This document shows positions 22,981 to 35,537 of a stretch of DNA of 64,000 bases, piece after piece. Within the stretch, counting starts at the first letter, position 1. Every line of letters starts with the position of its first letter. The translations under genes and the position numbers were made by a program. Location: the NCBI GenBank assembly GCA_001910725.1, contig MJGA01000026.1, forward strand, positions 62,001 through 126,000, in the 5' to 3' direction. The DNA is from Phanerodontia chrysosporium. Its lineage: Eukaryota; Basidiomycota; Agaricomycetes; Polyporales; Phanerochaetaceae. Below the pieces are notes generated by a model that worked only from the letters and a program-made list of their open reading frames with translations, was not told the origin of the DNA and made no database searches.

Positions 22981-24351
22981 GTCTACCATCTATTCACACG
23001 ACTAGTTCAAGCATCCATAGTGCCGCCTTAATCTTCATAGACACAGTTCGTGCCTTGAACCAGCACTCGAGGCCCACTTATTCCCGCCAATGATCCGTAC
23101 AAGCCTAACTTATGTATCTTCACTTCACGACCGGCCTGTCTCCTTTGTTGTACAGCATACCCAGACGTATCACCAGGATGTCGTCTTTAGGACACACTTT
23201 AGATGTACCATCACGCAGCTCGGCATCGTAATCTACTTTTTCGGAGTGCAGCACCGATCGTCATCACCTTTGGACCTGTGGGTAACGGTAACCGCTTTGA
23301 GCAACTCGTATACCATGTCTGAGTGCTGTACCTGCACAGCCTGAGGCCTGATCTTGAGTTGAAGAACCGCATGGATGCATGGATGCATTCATCCAACCGC
23401 CGAATGCACAGCTTCGTCGGTCGTGCCTAGCATGCTATGAGCAGGTTCTGCTCGGATGGAGGCACAAGGAGCGACGGCGATATGTCCGAACAAAAGCTTA
23501 CGACGAACTACGACGGGAGAAGTGGGCAGGATAAATTTCCGACATCGAAGGCGTTGTGGCGAAAGGTACACAAGTCCGAAGGCGTCCATCGCCCGTGCTC
23601 CCCGCCACCACTGTTGCGAACAGGTTTGGTTACTACAGCCGCGCGTTGATGTCTGCTGTGCTAAACCAATCCATATACTTTGCGCGGCCGTGTCGCGGGA
23701 CGCCTTGGCCAAGAAACATATAGCCAAAGCGTAATCGCGCTGAGGTGTGGCTTGTCGTCTCGGCTTGCTCGGAGGCCTCGCCGCCCCTGACGATGGCAAC
23801 GACCAAGCTTGCAGTCCTATTCAGGTTGCAAGAGCAATCGTTGCAATCGGAGTGGAAGGCCGTGTCAACACCACTCACGGGTGTGTCCACGTCTGATACA
23901 GATCTGGGTCTGATTCTTGGCGAGGTACCAGGACAAGGCGGTGTGGGTAAGGAGCCGCTCGGATCGCCAAGTGAGGCTGGCCCGAGCGTTTTGTTGCAAG
24001 GCTAGCAGGTCAGACAATGGTATCGTCGCCGTCGGTATGGAACATGAGAGGGCGCAGCGTGGTGGGTGGAGGAAGGAGAGAGAGAGAATACGCGGTTGGA
24101 TTACCTGTAAACCCAAAAGAGACTTGTCATCTATGCTATCAGTGAATTAATTTCAGCGATAGCTTACAAGCGGTGTTACTCCCGAATCAAGCGTTTCACA
24201 GGCTTGGTTTGATGCTCCTCCGTGCTAGGGTACTGCCTCTCCACCAGCATTCGTTCTTCCCCCCACCTTTCGCCTGAAGTCCACCCTAATTAGCCCCTGC
24301 TGGTCCTGGGATACTCCTCGTGTTTGCAGGTCAACTAGACTCCCACCTCGA
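22981..24351. other. Intergenic region upstream of the flippase gene
   Basis: About 1.4 kb without a supported gene. It contains a short direct repeat GCATGGATGCATGGATGC at about 23370. Small frames on both strands show no domain or splice structure. The last part is probably the P4-ATPase promoter and 5' UTR. Confidence 0.5.
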
Positions 24352-27300
24352 ATGCATTTACTGCGACGCACTGCCCAGCATGACGACCCCGACATTGACG
24401 ATGAGAACGATTCGATTGACCCCGAGCTGCGCCTGCGCACAGTCCGTACGGCACACTCGACTCTGGAGGAGTCGATACGGACCGAGGAGCGGGCCCAGCG
24501 GAGGCGGACGATGATGAGGAAGAGGTCGAAAGGCTTCTTCCGCAGGGGGACAGACAAGAAGCGTGTCAAGGACTCCAGTATCACCGAGTCGCCCCCAGAG
24601 CCCAACGCAGCACCGCCAATAACTGGACTTCGCAGGAACATCTACGTGAACATGCCCCTGCCGCCCGACGAACTCGATAGCAAGGGCGAGCCTATCGTGC
24701 GCTATGTCAGGAATAAGGTCCGGACAAGCAGTGAGTGCTCATTTACATGCATACACGCTAGCACGCGAAATGACATCTCCTCAAGAGTACACTATCATAA
24801 CATTCGTGCCCAAAAACTTGTACGAACAGTTTCGCAGGTACGTGTTGATTCGGCCGACACTGCCCGTCCAAGTTTTGTGACCTTGGCCACAGGGTAGCGA
24901 ACCTCTATTTCCTGGCAGTGGTCATTGTTCAGATTTTCCCCGTGTTCGGCGCACCTGCACCGCAAACCGGCGCGTTGCCGCTGCTCTTCATCATCACGGT
25001 CACTGCGATCAAGGACGCCATCGAAGACTACCGCCGCGCGGTGCTCGACGAGGAGGTCAACAACTCGGCTTCCACGAAACTAGGACAATGGAAGAACGTC
25101 AACCAGCCGTCCGACCCGCGAAGTTGGCTCGAGAAGCTGCTCAGGATCAACCCGCCAGGCAAGGTCACCAAGGGTGTGCGCAAGCTGCGCGAGCGCGAGA
25201 CAGGCGAGGGCAAGATGCAGATCGTGCTCAGCAAGGAGGGCGACGACCGCTTCAGCATGAGCACACGCGGTGCCCAAAGCGCGGATAACAGCACGCAGGA
25301 GCTCGGCTATTACTCTGGCGCCGGTGGGCGCACCCTCGAGGCCATCCCGAGCATCGATTCACAGGCGTCCCACAAATACCCGCCGCAGCCGTCCACACAC
25401 AGCAGTCCCGAGACGAAGAATGAGCCTTGGCGCGGCGTACAGGGCGCTCTCAACAGGAACTACGAGCCCTCACTCGAGTCGCGTCCGTCCACAGGTGCTG
25501 TAGACTACCACAAGCGCGTCACAGGCATGGCGCGCTGGGAGCGCACGCTCTGGAAGAAGCTCGAGGTTGGCGACATTGTGCTGCTCCGCGATAACGAGCA
25601 GATTCCCGCGGATATCGTCGTTCTGTCCACGTCGGATGCCGACAACATGTGCTATGTGGAGACGAAAAATCTGGATGGCGAAACGAACCTCAAGCCTCGG
25701 CGGTCGGTCCGCGCGACATCTTCCATTACGTCGGAAGAAGACGTCGAGCGCATGCAGTTTGTACTGGATTCCGAGCCGCCACATCAGAACCTCTACGTCT
25801 ACCATGGTGTCATCCGCTACACTGACCCTACTACCGGGGAGCAGAAGCAGGAGGCGGTCAGCATCAACGAGCTCCTGCTTCGTGGCTGTACTGTTCGCAA
25901 CACGGCGTGGATAATCGGGCTTGTCGTCTTCACTGGCGCCGACTCGAAGATCATGCTGAACGGCGGCGAGACGCCCTCGAAGCGTTCGAAGATCGAGAAG
26001 GAGACGAATTTCAACGTTGTCGTCAACTTCTTGATTCTTGCCGCGATGTGTATCATATCCGCCATCGGCAGCGGGTGGTGGGACGCACAGAAGAACACGA
26101 GTGCAAAATACTTCGAGCGAGGTGTGGATCCGACGAAATCGTTCGTGGTCAACGCAATCGTCACCTTTGCGTAAGTAACACTTTGCTTTGGTAACAGTCG
26201 TGACTAACAGTATGAATAGGTCATGTCTAATCGCCTTCCAGAATATTGTACCCATCTCGCTGTACATTTCGATCGAAATCGTGAAGACGATCCAGGCGTT
26301 CTTCATTTCGCAGGACGTAGACATGTATTACAAGCCCCTAGATGCTGCATGCACGCCGAAGACGTGGAATATCTCGGACGACTTGGGGCAGATCGAGTAC
26401 ATCTTTTCCGACAAGACCGGAACGCTGACTCAGAACGTCATGGAGTTCCAGAAGTGCTCCGTGAATGGGCAACCGTACGGCGAAGGCATCACGGAGGCGC
26501 AAAGGGGTGCAGCGAAGCGGGAAGGCAAAGACGAGTTGATGGATCCGGAAGAGCAGGACCAGCATCTTCGGTCACTCAAGGCGGAGATGCTTGACAAGCT
26601 GGGTCGTGCGTTCAAGAACCGGTACATGCAGCCCGAGAAGGTTACATTGATCTCACCCAAGCTTGCCGATGACCTCGCCGACCGGTCGTCGCCGCAGCGG
26701 CCGCATCTCATCGCGTTTTTCCGCGCTCTCGCCCTCTGCCACAGCGTCCTCGCCGACAGGCCTGAGCCCAACACCAAACCATATCACCTCGAGTACAAGG
26801 CCGAGTCTCCCGATGAAGCTGCCCTTGTCGCTGCTGCCCGGGACGTCGGCTTCCCGTTCGTGGGCAAGAGCAAGGACACACTGGAGATCGAGGTCATGGG
26901 CCAGGTCGAGCGGTACACGCTGCTGCAGCTGATCGAGTTCAACAGCACGCGAAAACGCATGAGCGTCATCGTGCGGAACCCGCAGGGCCAGATCGTGCTG
27001 TACACCAAGGGCGCGGACAGTGTGATTTACCAGCGGCTCGCCGCCGACCACGACCCGGAGCTCAAGGCGCAGACGTCGCGCGACATGGAGGCGTTCGCGA
27101 ACGGCGGCCTGCGCACGCTCTGCATCGCGTACCGCAACCTCGCCGAGGAAGAGTACATCGAGTGGCAGCGTGTCTTTGACGCTGCGAATAACGCAGTCGT
27201 GGATCGGGATGAGGAGATCGACAAGGCGAATGAGAAGATCGAGCATTCGCTGTATATCCTGGGCGCGACTGCGCTCGAGGACAAGCTCCAGGAGGGTGTG

Positions 27301-29614
27301 CCCGAGGCGATCGAGACGCTGCACAAGGCGGGCATCAAGCTCTGGATCTTAACTGGCGACAAGGTGCAGACGGCTATTGAGATCGGTATGTGCCTGCCGG
27401 CTCCTTATTCTTGTATTGTAATTCACCGGGCGACCCAGGCTTCAGCTGTAACCTACTCAAGAACGACATGGAGGTCATGATCCTGTCCGCCGACACACCC
27501 GAGTCCACGCAGATGCAGATCGAGGCTGGTATCAACAAGATCAACTCCATCCTTGGACCGCCGAAACTGGAGCCCGCACAGCGAGGATTCATACCAGGCG
27601 CGCAGCAGGCGTTCGCGGTCGTCATCGACGGTGATACCCTGCGGCACGCGCTCACCCCTGCGTTGAAGCCTTTGTTCCTGAACCTTGCGACGCAGTGCGA
27701 GACCGTCGTGTGCTGTCGTGTATCGCCTGCGCAGAAGGCTCTGGTTGTGAAGTTGGTGCGTCCTTTGTACGGTATGTTACCTCATGCACTAGTCGCTGAC
27801 ATTCCGCTGCAGGTCAAGGAAGGCAGAAACGCCATGACGTTGTCGATCGGTGACGGCGCGAACGACGTTGCCATGATCCAAGAAGCGAACGTGGGCTGCG
27901 GTTTGCTGGGTCACGAAGGGTCGCAGGCAGCGATGTCGGCAGACTATGCCTTCGGGCAGTTCCGCTACCTCACCAAACTGCTGATCGTGCACGGGCGATG
28001 GTCGTACCAGCGTATTGCCGACATGCACAGTGTCTTCTTCTACAAGGTAAGTTGTGTTGTGCACGCCACTGAGCGCGCCAGTGATTGATAGCCATCCAGA
28101 ACGTTATCTGGACCTTCGCTATGTTCTGGTACTTGATTTACAACAGCTTCGACGCAACGTATCTTTATCAGTACACGTTCATTATCCTCTACAATGTCGT
28201 CTTCACGTCTTTGCCTGTCATTGTTCTCGGAGGTGCGCAGGCGACAACTTTCCCCCGATGTTCTCTGTGCTGACGATCCCGCAGCCTTCGATCAAGATAT
28301 CAACGCAAAGGCCGCGCTGGCGTTCCCGCAGCTCTACATACGGGGCATTCGCGGCCTCGAGTATACCCGAACCAAATTTTGGCTCTACATGCTGGACGGC
28401 TTATACCAGTCTCTCGTGGTGTTCTACATTCCTTACTTCGCATGGACCCTGGGTCCCCCGATGTCGTGGAACGGAAAGTCGGTCGAGTCCCTGTCCGACT
28501 TCGGTACGACCGTATCTGTAGCAGCAATCTGGGCGGCAAACACCTATGTCGGCATCAACACTCATTAGTATGTCGAATCCTTCCTTGCTGCTGCTCAGTG
28601 CTGACGGTTCTTGCTAGTTGGACTATCATCACATGGGTTGTTGTACTCGGGTCGTCGATCGTAATGTTCATCTGGATCGTCATCTACTCGTTCTTTGAGA
28701 GCAGCGACTTCGTCGACGAGGTTGTGGTGCTCTGCGGACAGAGTATCTTTTGGTTCGCGGTCATTGTGTCTGTTGTCATAGCCCTCAGTGAGTACCTTTC
28801 GTCTCCGCCTATGATTTCTCTGATCGCGCGTACAGCCCCGAGATTCCTGGTCAAGTTCATTTCTACATCGTACTTTCCTCAGGACCGGGACATTGTTCGG
28901 GAAATGTGGGTACATGGTGATCTCAAAGAGCAACTTGGCATCAAACATAGGCGCGACATGAAGAAATCTGCGAAGAGCGACATTGAACAGGCGCCAATGT
29001 TCCACCGTCCTCACTTCCGGTCAGAGTCTGAGGTCTCCAGCTTCCATCCAGAAGCTGACCGAGGCACACCCCCAATGCCTCGCAGCCCCGCCACCGACAG
29101 CACTACCTCATCTCCGTCGCCACACGTTCGCTCGTCACCCTTGTCTGCCCCTCAGGATGACGACCTCGTCACGCCTACTGCTCGTCAGCACATGACGCCG
29201 TCACCAGCCACCTTCCGAGGGTCGTACTACTCCGCATCAAATATCCCTGTGCCATCGCCCTACCCAGGCCAGGAGCCGTCGATGTCGTCCGTGTCGCAGC
29301 AGCCGCTCACGGCGCACGCGGCACAGCCATCCGTGACCCTCCAAGTACCCGCTCTGCGTAGTCGCCCTGCGCAACCGCCACCCGAGGCATACGAGATGAG
29401 CGTGCGTGAACCACCAGACGACAGCGCAACGCCGACTGCCTACCACGCCCAGGCGGTGACGCAATCTTCGTACGCGACCGCTTACGACGAGGTGTACGAC
29501 GGCGTCGTGGAATATCACAACCGGCCGACGGACGACCATCGACTATCCGCAACACAACCAGAGGAGTCCTGGCGAGAGAGTACGTACTCGACAGGGCCAG
29601 GGCATGCAATATAG
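24352..29614 (+). CDS. DNF1: P4-type phospholipid flippase (DNF1/DNF2-like)
   Basis: A large P4-ATPase of roughly 1,600 residues that would flip phospholipids from the outer to the cytosolic leaflet of the plasma and endosomal membranes, normally with a CDC50/Lem3 subunit (not in this window). The diagnostic motifs are in order: the actuator DGETNLK, phosphorylation site DKTGTLTQN, nucleotide-binding KGADSVIY and the hinge [16 protein letters not shown]. The later transmembrane part includes [20 protein letters not shown] and [16 protein letters not shown], typical of fungal DNF proteins. Ten exons are joined by nine short GT-AG introns, for example 26173-26219 and 27386-27438, and every junction keeps the frame. 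The start ATG follows no clear TATA box. The C-terminal tail after [20 protein letters not shown] is long, Ser/Pro-rich and probably regulatory, a likely target of flippase kinases (inference). Confidence 0.96.
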
Positions 29615-30030
29615 CTTTCCATCTGTTTTGTCTCTCACTTCATAATGCTACTGCGGTCAGACTGGTGGGGGAATGTGCTTCTAATTATCAAGTTGTTGGA
29701 CTAGTTGGACTCGCTCTCTCTGGTTGTTCATTACCTATTTATTCGCGGTTGATCACTTCCCTTCGTTCTCACCCACGACGACCCCTACCTGTCTCCCTTT
29801 CGCTCCCTGCTGACCGTCTCTGCATGCCATTCAATCTCGCTTAGAAGTACACCATTGCTACTGTAATATATGATACAACGAATATCGTCGTGTGTATGAC
29901 TGTGCTTTGACTGCGGGCGACATCTGCGTTCGAGGCAGCGCAAACCATCAAGACCTGGCGCTAAAACAGCTTGCGACCTGCCACCATCTCCCACCGCTGT
30001 CCTCAGCCCTCCAGCCAACATCAAGCGACA
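29615..30030. other. Intergenic region between flippase and SR protein
   Basis: This carries the 3' UTR of the flippase gene and the short promoter of the SR-protein gene. CT-rich tracts occur at 29740-29810. No other feature is seen. Confidence 0.5.
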
Positions 30031-30889
30031 TGGGCGATAGAGAACGAGAATACCGACGACGAGATGGTAAGAGGCAGAGTATTCGTCTGCTTGAGTTCGC
30101 CTAATCTCTTGCCATGCTCTGATCGACCGCCTGTACCTGGTGGGACAACTGCGATGGCCCTGGCACGCACCCACACCCTGTATTTTGCGACGCTGTCGTA
30201 GAAAGACACCAAGGACGCACTCGCTCCCGTTCGCCACGCAGGCGCGACGACAGGGACCGCCAGCGCAGCCGCAGTCGCGACAGGTCGCGTGGGCGCCGGT
30301 ACGAGGCCGACGACCGCGAACGGTCATCGAGACGTGCACACGACAGCAAGATGAGGTCGAGAAGCTCGCGCAGTCCGGATAGGCGCAGGCGGTCTGAGAG
30401 TCCGCGGCCGGTACGTCCGTCAGACTGTATGCTGGAGGCGTTGGCTCACTTTGCAAGACACTGCCACTCGTGTAAACCAGAGGCGGCGCCGGTCGCGATC
30501 GCGCTCTGTCTCGTCGTCGGAATCTTCATCAGAGTCGGACACCGATGACGACCGCCAGGGTTCCTCTTCGAAGCGCAAGAGGCGACACCGCTCGCGCTCG
30601 CGCAGCAGAGACAGGTCCCCGCGACGCAGCAAAGACCGTGACCGCAAGCGCGACAAGAAGCGACGACACAAGGAGAAGCGCAAAGACAAGGATCGCCGCC
30701 GCGACGAGGAGCGTAGGAGCATTCTGACCGGAAAGAAGGTGATGGTCGCCTTCGCTTGCGGTGCATCCACGCGCGCTCACTCTCTGACCACCGCAGATCA
30801 AACTGAAGGTCCACAAGGACGCTACGGACCTGGAATTGGACGCGAAACGCGAGCATTTGTTGCAGTTCCTGAATTCGGCGTACGACTGA
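30031..30889 (+). CDS. Arg/Ser-rich (SR-like) RNA-processing protein
   Basis: Four exons: 30031-30066, 30202 to about 30417, about 30481-30738, and about 30800-30889. The protein is dominated by RS/RD/RE repeats: an N-terminal DREREYRRRD, then RSRSPRRRDDRDRQRSRSRD, a Ser-acidic patch SSSESSSESDTDDD, and the basic KRKRRHRSRSRSRDRSPRRS. No RRM is visible. The C-terminus is distinct and non-repetitive (IKLKVHKDATDLELDAKREH, then LLQFLNSAYD) and is probably the conserved functional end. RS domains of this kind occur in splicing and mRNA-processing factors that act in nuclear speckles. The precise role is inference. Confidence 0.72.
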
Positions 30890-31943
30890 CCGTGCGCGCG
30901 AGTTTTCGTGTATGTACGGATGGAAATCGTACAATGTATATCAGCATGGCCGTTTACCCACCGCCCCCTACACTCTGGGATCTCGAAGGAAAGGTACCGT
31001 TCCCCTGGGACCTTGGCGACGATTGACGTTCAGGATGGCGATATTCCTGGGCAGACATCGTCAGCGTGCTGGGAGGCTTCTGCTCATTTGAGTCTGGAAG
31101 GCTTCGGGAACAGTGCGTCCTCGGCATGACATGGGAGACGTAGCTGTGTGGGGTAACGTCCGGGGTACCGCCGGTGAGTGTGCTTCGCCGAAGTCGTGAT
31201 GCTGAGACACCGTTGACTGTTGGTTGTCCCCGAAGCTGCGTCACTTGGGTTGACCCCCAGCGAAACTCACACCCCATATGAGCAGAGGCTTGTGCTGCGG
31301 CTGGGCCTTCCATTTATATGCCAAAGGCTCGCGGACGCAATAAGCGATGCCGACGGGCAACGTTTCGCAGCTTCGAAATGTGGGAACGCGGAGCACAAGT
31401 GTCTCCGTTTAACCTATTCGTTATTTCTCAGCATCAGCATTAATCGTCACCTCATCTACGCTCGGCCATAGCCTGGACATAGCCTGCTATCGCCGAGACT
31501 GATTTCCAGGGTTCAACGCAGGCGGCAGAGCTAGAAGGCGCGTCTGGCCATGGGGCGGTGAGTGCGTCTCGCGCTCTTTCACCTATCGAACAACCTTTTC
31601 ATTTGCCTTGTCAAACACAGGCCAGAGCTTCCTGCACTCCCGGGAGTCTTCCCACAGGGCATTAGCGCTGCAGGTCAGGCCGCACGGGCGCGTGGCGGGA
31701 ATGCGCCCTGTGCGGAAGGTGCCTCAGTCGCGTGGCCCCGGACTCTCGTCCTGGGTGGCAGCACGCCCGCGCCCGCCGTTTGCCGCCCCGGCTGTCGAGA
31801 CGCCATTCAGTCGCGCTTCCCTTCCCAGGCCCACGCGGCCAGCATGGGGCTCCCTATAAAGGGCGGCACGCACGGGCTGCCCGCACGCGGTACGGGAAGC
31901 CCGCCTGCCAGCCCCTCCGTGCGCATGTAGCTGCCCGCCCCCG
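30890..31943. other. Intergenic region upstream of the seven-TM gene
   Basis: About 1 kb with no supported gene. A TATA box, TATAAA, at 31855-31860 precedes the seven-TM ATG by 84 bases. Confidence 0.5.
31855..31860 (+). promoter_or_regulatory. TATA box of the seven-TM gene
   Basis: TATAAA in a GC-rich promoter, 84 bases before ATG 31944. Confidence 0.5.
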
Positions 31944-33294
31944 ATGCTCTCGCTCACCGATGCTGCCATCATCTCCACGGTCCTCGAGGCCATCCTCTAC
32001 GGTGGGTCGTGGCCCCCGCCTCGCTCGCGCTGTCCGTCTGGCGTGCTCACTCCCCGCAAGGCTTCTCCCTGCTGATGTTCATCTTCACGATGTGGATCGT
32101 GCTCCAGAACCGCAGGCGGCGGAGGCTGAACCACGGCATGGTCGGCGCTGCGTGCGCCATTCTCGCGCTGTCCACCGCCGTACGTCATCCGCTTCCCCTG
32201 TAACTCCGCGACGTCTGCTGATACCAAAGCTTATAGGAGATGATTGTCAATGTGATTCGGGTTCGAGACGGGTTCTTGGCCGTAGGGCCTCATCTCCCAG
32301 GCGGACCGGAACAGTTTTTCAAGAATGTCTCCTCTGCGACATTCGTCATCAAGAGCTGCCTCTACAACACCCAGACGCTCATTCTGGATGGCGTTGTGGT
32401 GGGAGATATAGCTCTCATGCCATGCCCAAGGTTCTGATGCTGCTTGTACAGATCTATCGGACGTTTGTCGTGTGGCAGAACGTGTGGATAGTGTTGGTGC
32501 CTATCCTCGGGTGGTGTGGCCTGTTGTGTATGTCATCTTATGACCATGATGCTTTGTGCTTCCTGACCAAATTGATCCTACAGCGGCTTCTATTGGCCTG
32601 AACATCGCGTTGGTCACTGCGTCAACGCACTCTGGTGACGTCTTCGCCGTGCAAACCGGGCGGTGGATCACGGCAAACTATGCCATTACGCTCGCGACTA
32701 ACCTGTCGTCAACAAGTATGTCTTGCGCGATCCGTCCCCGAACTGATCCCTCACAAATGTGATGATAGGTTTGCTGGCGTATCGCATATGGAAAGTGAAG
32801 AAGCAGAGTGCACGCTTCGCAAGCACTAACAACCCGCTGTCGCCGATTTTGCGTGTCGTCATAGAGTCTGGCGCGATCTACTCTTTGACCATCACGACTG
32901 CGCTAGTTGCCTTCGTGAGCAAATCGAACGGCGTATATGTGGTGCTAGACATGGTGCGTCGGCCAGCCTGTTGTGTAAATGGCACCTGCTAAAGCAGCCA
33001 TAGATTTCGCCCATTATCTCGATCGTGTTCAACATGATCACCGTGCGCGTCGGGCTCGCCAGTGACCAGAGGCTATCTGCACCGGGCACCATCCACCAGA
33101 GTGCGTTCTCGACAGAAGTCCGTGCGGGAGTCAACTACCCGTACGGACACTCACTCGCCATAGAGATTACGCAGTACATCGAGCAAGACAACGAGTCGAT
33201 ACAGGAGACACCGATCACACCGACCGTCGTGAAGCCCGCATCTGTCACTTTCTCTTCCGCGCCTTCAGTCGCCATATCACAGCTTGACCCGTGA
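31944..33294 (+). CDS. Seven-transmembrane protein of an Agaricomycete family
   Basis: An integral membrane protein of about 330 residues encoded by seven short exons, all joined in frame by GT-AG introns. Hydrophobic segments include ISTVLEAILYGFSLLMFIFT, AACAILALSTA, YRTFVVWQNVWIVLVPILGW, ASIGLNIALVTAST, YSLTITTALVAFVS and ISPIISIVFNMITVRVGLAS. The extracellular-type loop VRDGFLAVGPHLPGGPEQFF and the motif CLYNTQTLILDGVVIYRTFV recur in a large basidiomycete multigene family of unknown function, sometimes suggested to be receptor-like. The C-terminal tail is polar and Ser/Thr-rich. The gene is intact and has a TATA box. Confidence 0.8.
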
Positions 33295-33629
33295 TGTGTT
33301 CCTCCTAGTATCTTTGTTCCTTGCCGTGCTCCCCGGTGGGTCAGCCCACTGCAGTCGCTCTTTTCGCCGCGGTTCACTATCGCCATCCAGTCTCCCAATG
33401 CTCCATTCACCATTGTAACCCATAGCCTAACCACAGGTCATTTTGTTACACATTTTCTCCATGAGCAAGAGCCCAAAATCCCCTTGTTATCATCATAATT
33501 CACAGCCTTCCCATATTTCACGGTCAACGAGTGCCGTGGGAGAGCGGACGTGAGATCCTCGCGAACCTTATAAATGATCATGAGGGGACATACCGCGCGT
33601 CTCGAGGCTCCGCACCGATCGCGACCAGC
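33295..33629. other. Intergenic region upstream of FB4
   Basis: No gene is seen. A TATA box TATAAAT lies at 33569-33575, about 55 bases before the split start codon of FB4. Confidence 0.5.
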
Positions 33630-35209
33630 ATGTAAGTCGTCGTCCTTTTTTCCCCTGCTATATTAATTGAGCAGCATCTCACAGGCCGAGCATAGCGCCA
33701 CCGTCAATGCCGGGCTCAACAAACGCAGGTCTACCACCAGAGCTGCTAGCAATTATCGTCACGCAAGTGACCCCGACCGATGTCTACTGGCACCAAGAGC
33801 CTGAGCAGCGTCGACAGGCGAAGCACCAGCTCGTCGACCTCAGCCTGGTGTGCACGCACTGGTCCGAAGTCATCAGCCCATACCTGTTCCGCGAGCTGGT
33901 GTTGCGGGGGGCGGCTGACCTTCTATTCCTGCGCGCCATCGTGGACAGCGTACGCTGGGAGAAAACACCGCTGGGCGAGGTTGTGGAGGTGCTCGAGGTG
34001 CACCAGAATGTCTCGGAGGCGCAACCCTGGCTCGTCCATCTGCACTGGCTCTCGACACGCCTCCAAAAGGCGCAACTGCGCTGCACGGTCCTCCACACTC
34101 CCGATGCATCTGCGGGATCCTCGACGGTAGCTCCTTTCCGTGCGCTGCCGAGCCTCCCACCTTCCTATGTGCGCCTCACTATGCTATCACTCCGGGGCAT
34201 TACCTTCGCCAGCTTACCGGAGCTGAGGCGATTGGTCCATACCTTCCCGACGCTCCGGCGGTGCCGTTGTGAGCAGCTCACAATTGTCGACGGTTCGCCA
34301 ATAGTAAGAGCCCAGAGGACCCGGCGGAATGCGTCGTCAGCTTTAGAGAGCTTCAGCGTCGTCAGTTATCGTGGAACCTCGCTCTATGCGCTTGCAACCG
34401 TCGCGTTCAGCATACTGGGAGCATCGCCGCATTGGAAGGCCAGCAGCTATGCCTGGGACACCGTGGTCCGAGCGCTGACAGGGCCGTCACACACGAGTTT
34501 CTCGTGCGTTGAGGTACGCCGATGCGTTTGGGACGACATGATCGGTGAGTTCGTCTAATCCAAAGAGAAACGTCGTCATGAACTTACTGGCAATGACGCG
34601 TAGTGTACCTCCTGCTTTCGCAGCCTCCCCCAGAGGCAGTGCCACTGCCCCCCGTATGCGCACGTAGCCATTCATCTTGTCCAACCTGCGCAGATTCCGC
34701 CCAATATGGTTTCCCATCCCGCTCATGTCGAGAAGTTGGTCCTCACCTGCAGGCTTCTCGCCAGCAACAGCTTAGATTGTCACGCGCTCGAGGGCATCAT
34801 CGACCTCCCTTTCTTCCACACGCTCCGCTTTGAGGCCAATCGCTGCGACAAAGCAGAGTACTCGTCTATGCGACATCTTCTCAGCGACGTCCTTCGCAGG
34901 GTGTACTTTGAACGCGCACTCGGATTCGGCAAACTGCAGTTCGGATTCGTTGACGACTCAGAGGAAGATGTAATCTCCACGGCTGAGATACGTGCTGCGT
35001 CCGCTACGCATACGGTATACAACACTGAGCTCACGCTCGATGTAGAGCAGCAGGCTGAGTGGCTTCTGTGCGACGGCGAGTACGGGAGAAGGGAGTATTT
35101 ACAGGCCCTTAGAGACGAGCTCGCACCCAGCTCTCCGATCGAGGCGACGTCCTCTGAAGAGGATCTTGGAACTGATGTTGAAAGCGACGGGTTCTCGAAC
35201 GAGGTATGA
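33630..35209 (+). CDS. F-box protein paralog FB4, start codon split by an intron, one frame break
   Basis: An F-box family member with F-box core GLPPELLAIIVTQVTPTD, then LVDLSLVCTHWSEVISPYLF and FRELVLRGAADLLFLRAIVD, and then WLVHLHWLSTRLQKAQ. The intron 33632-33684 (GTAAGT to CACAG) joins AT to G, creating an ATG in frame with the F-box; the next in-frame ATG is at 33707. A second intron starts at the donor GTGAGTTCG after DDMIG (about 34544). In the following exon the reading VYLLLSQPPPEAVPLPP shifts by one base at the C-run 34648-34653 into AHVAIHLVQPAQIPPNMVS, which continues to the family C-terminus (LTLDVEQQAEWLLC) and the stop at 35209. It is either a functional gene with a base error or a recent pseudogene. 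Proposed role: SCF substrate receptor. Confidence 0.7.
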
Positions 35210-35537
35210 CATAGATCGCCGCCTGGTATTTCAGCACTTGAACCATTACATTCATTGGTGTAGGAAGTGTGGCAACATTAATTCATGTGATAGATGGGTG
35301 CTATGGCGGGCCTTACGAGCCTGACGTAGATCTCTCCGCAACGAAAGTACAAGATCTTTACGCAGATATCGACACACCGTACACCGTACTCCGACCAGGC
35401 ACGCCGAATGAGGTGAAGACAACGTTTCCACAAAAGGACTGTCTTGTGCTCAGGCGTCACACTGCAGCGAGCGTTGTTGATGAGCCAGCTGTGGTCCTCG
35501 CGGCCGTCGTCGTCCTCCTTCTCGTCACTCCTCCAGC
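35210..35537. other. Short intergenic region between FB4 and FB5
   Basis: About 330 bases with no feature visible; it separates two tandem F-box paralogs. Confidence 0.5.

Noticed and set aside
25470..26324. Long minus-strand open frame
   Set aside because: Antisense of the flippase gene; no motif of its own.
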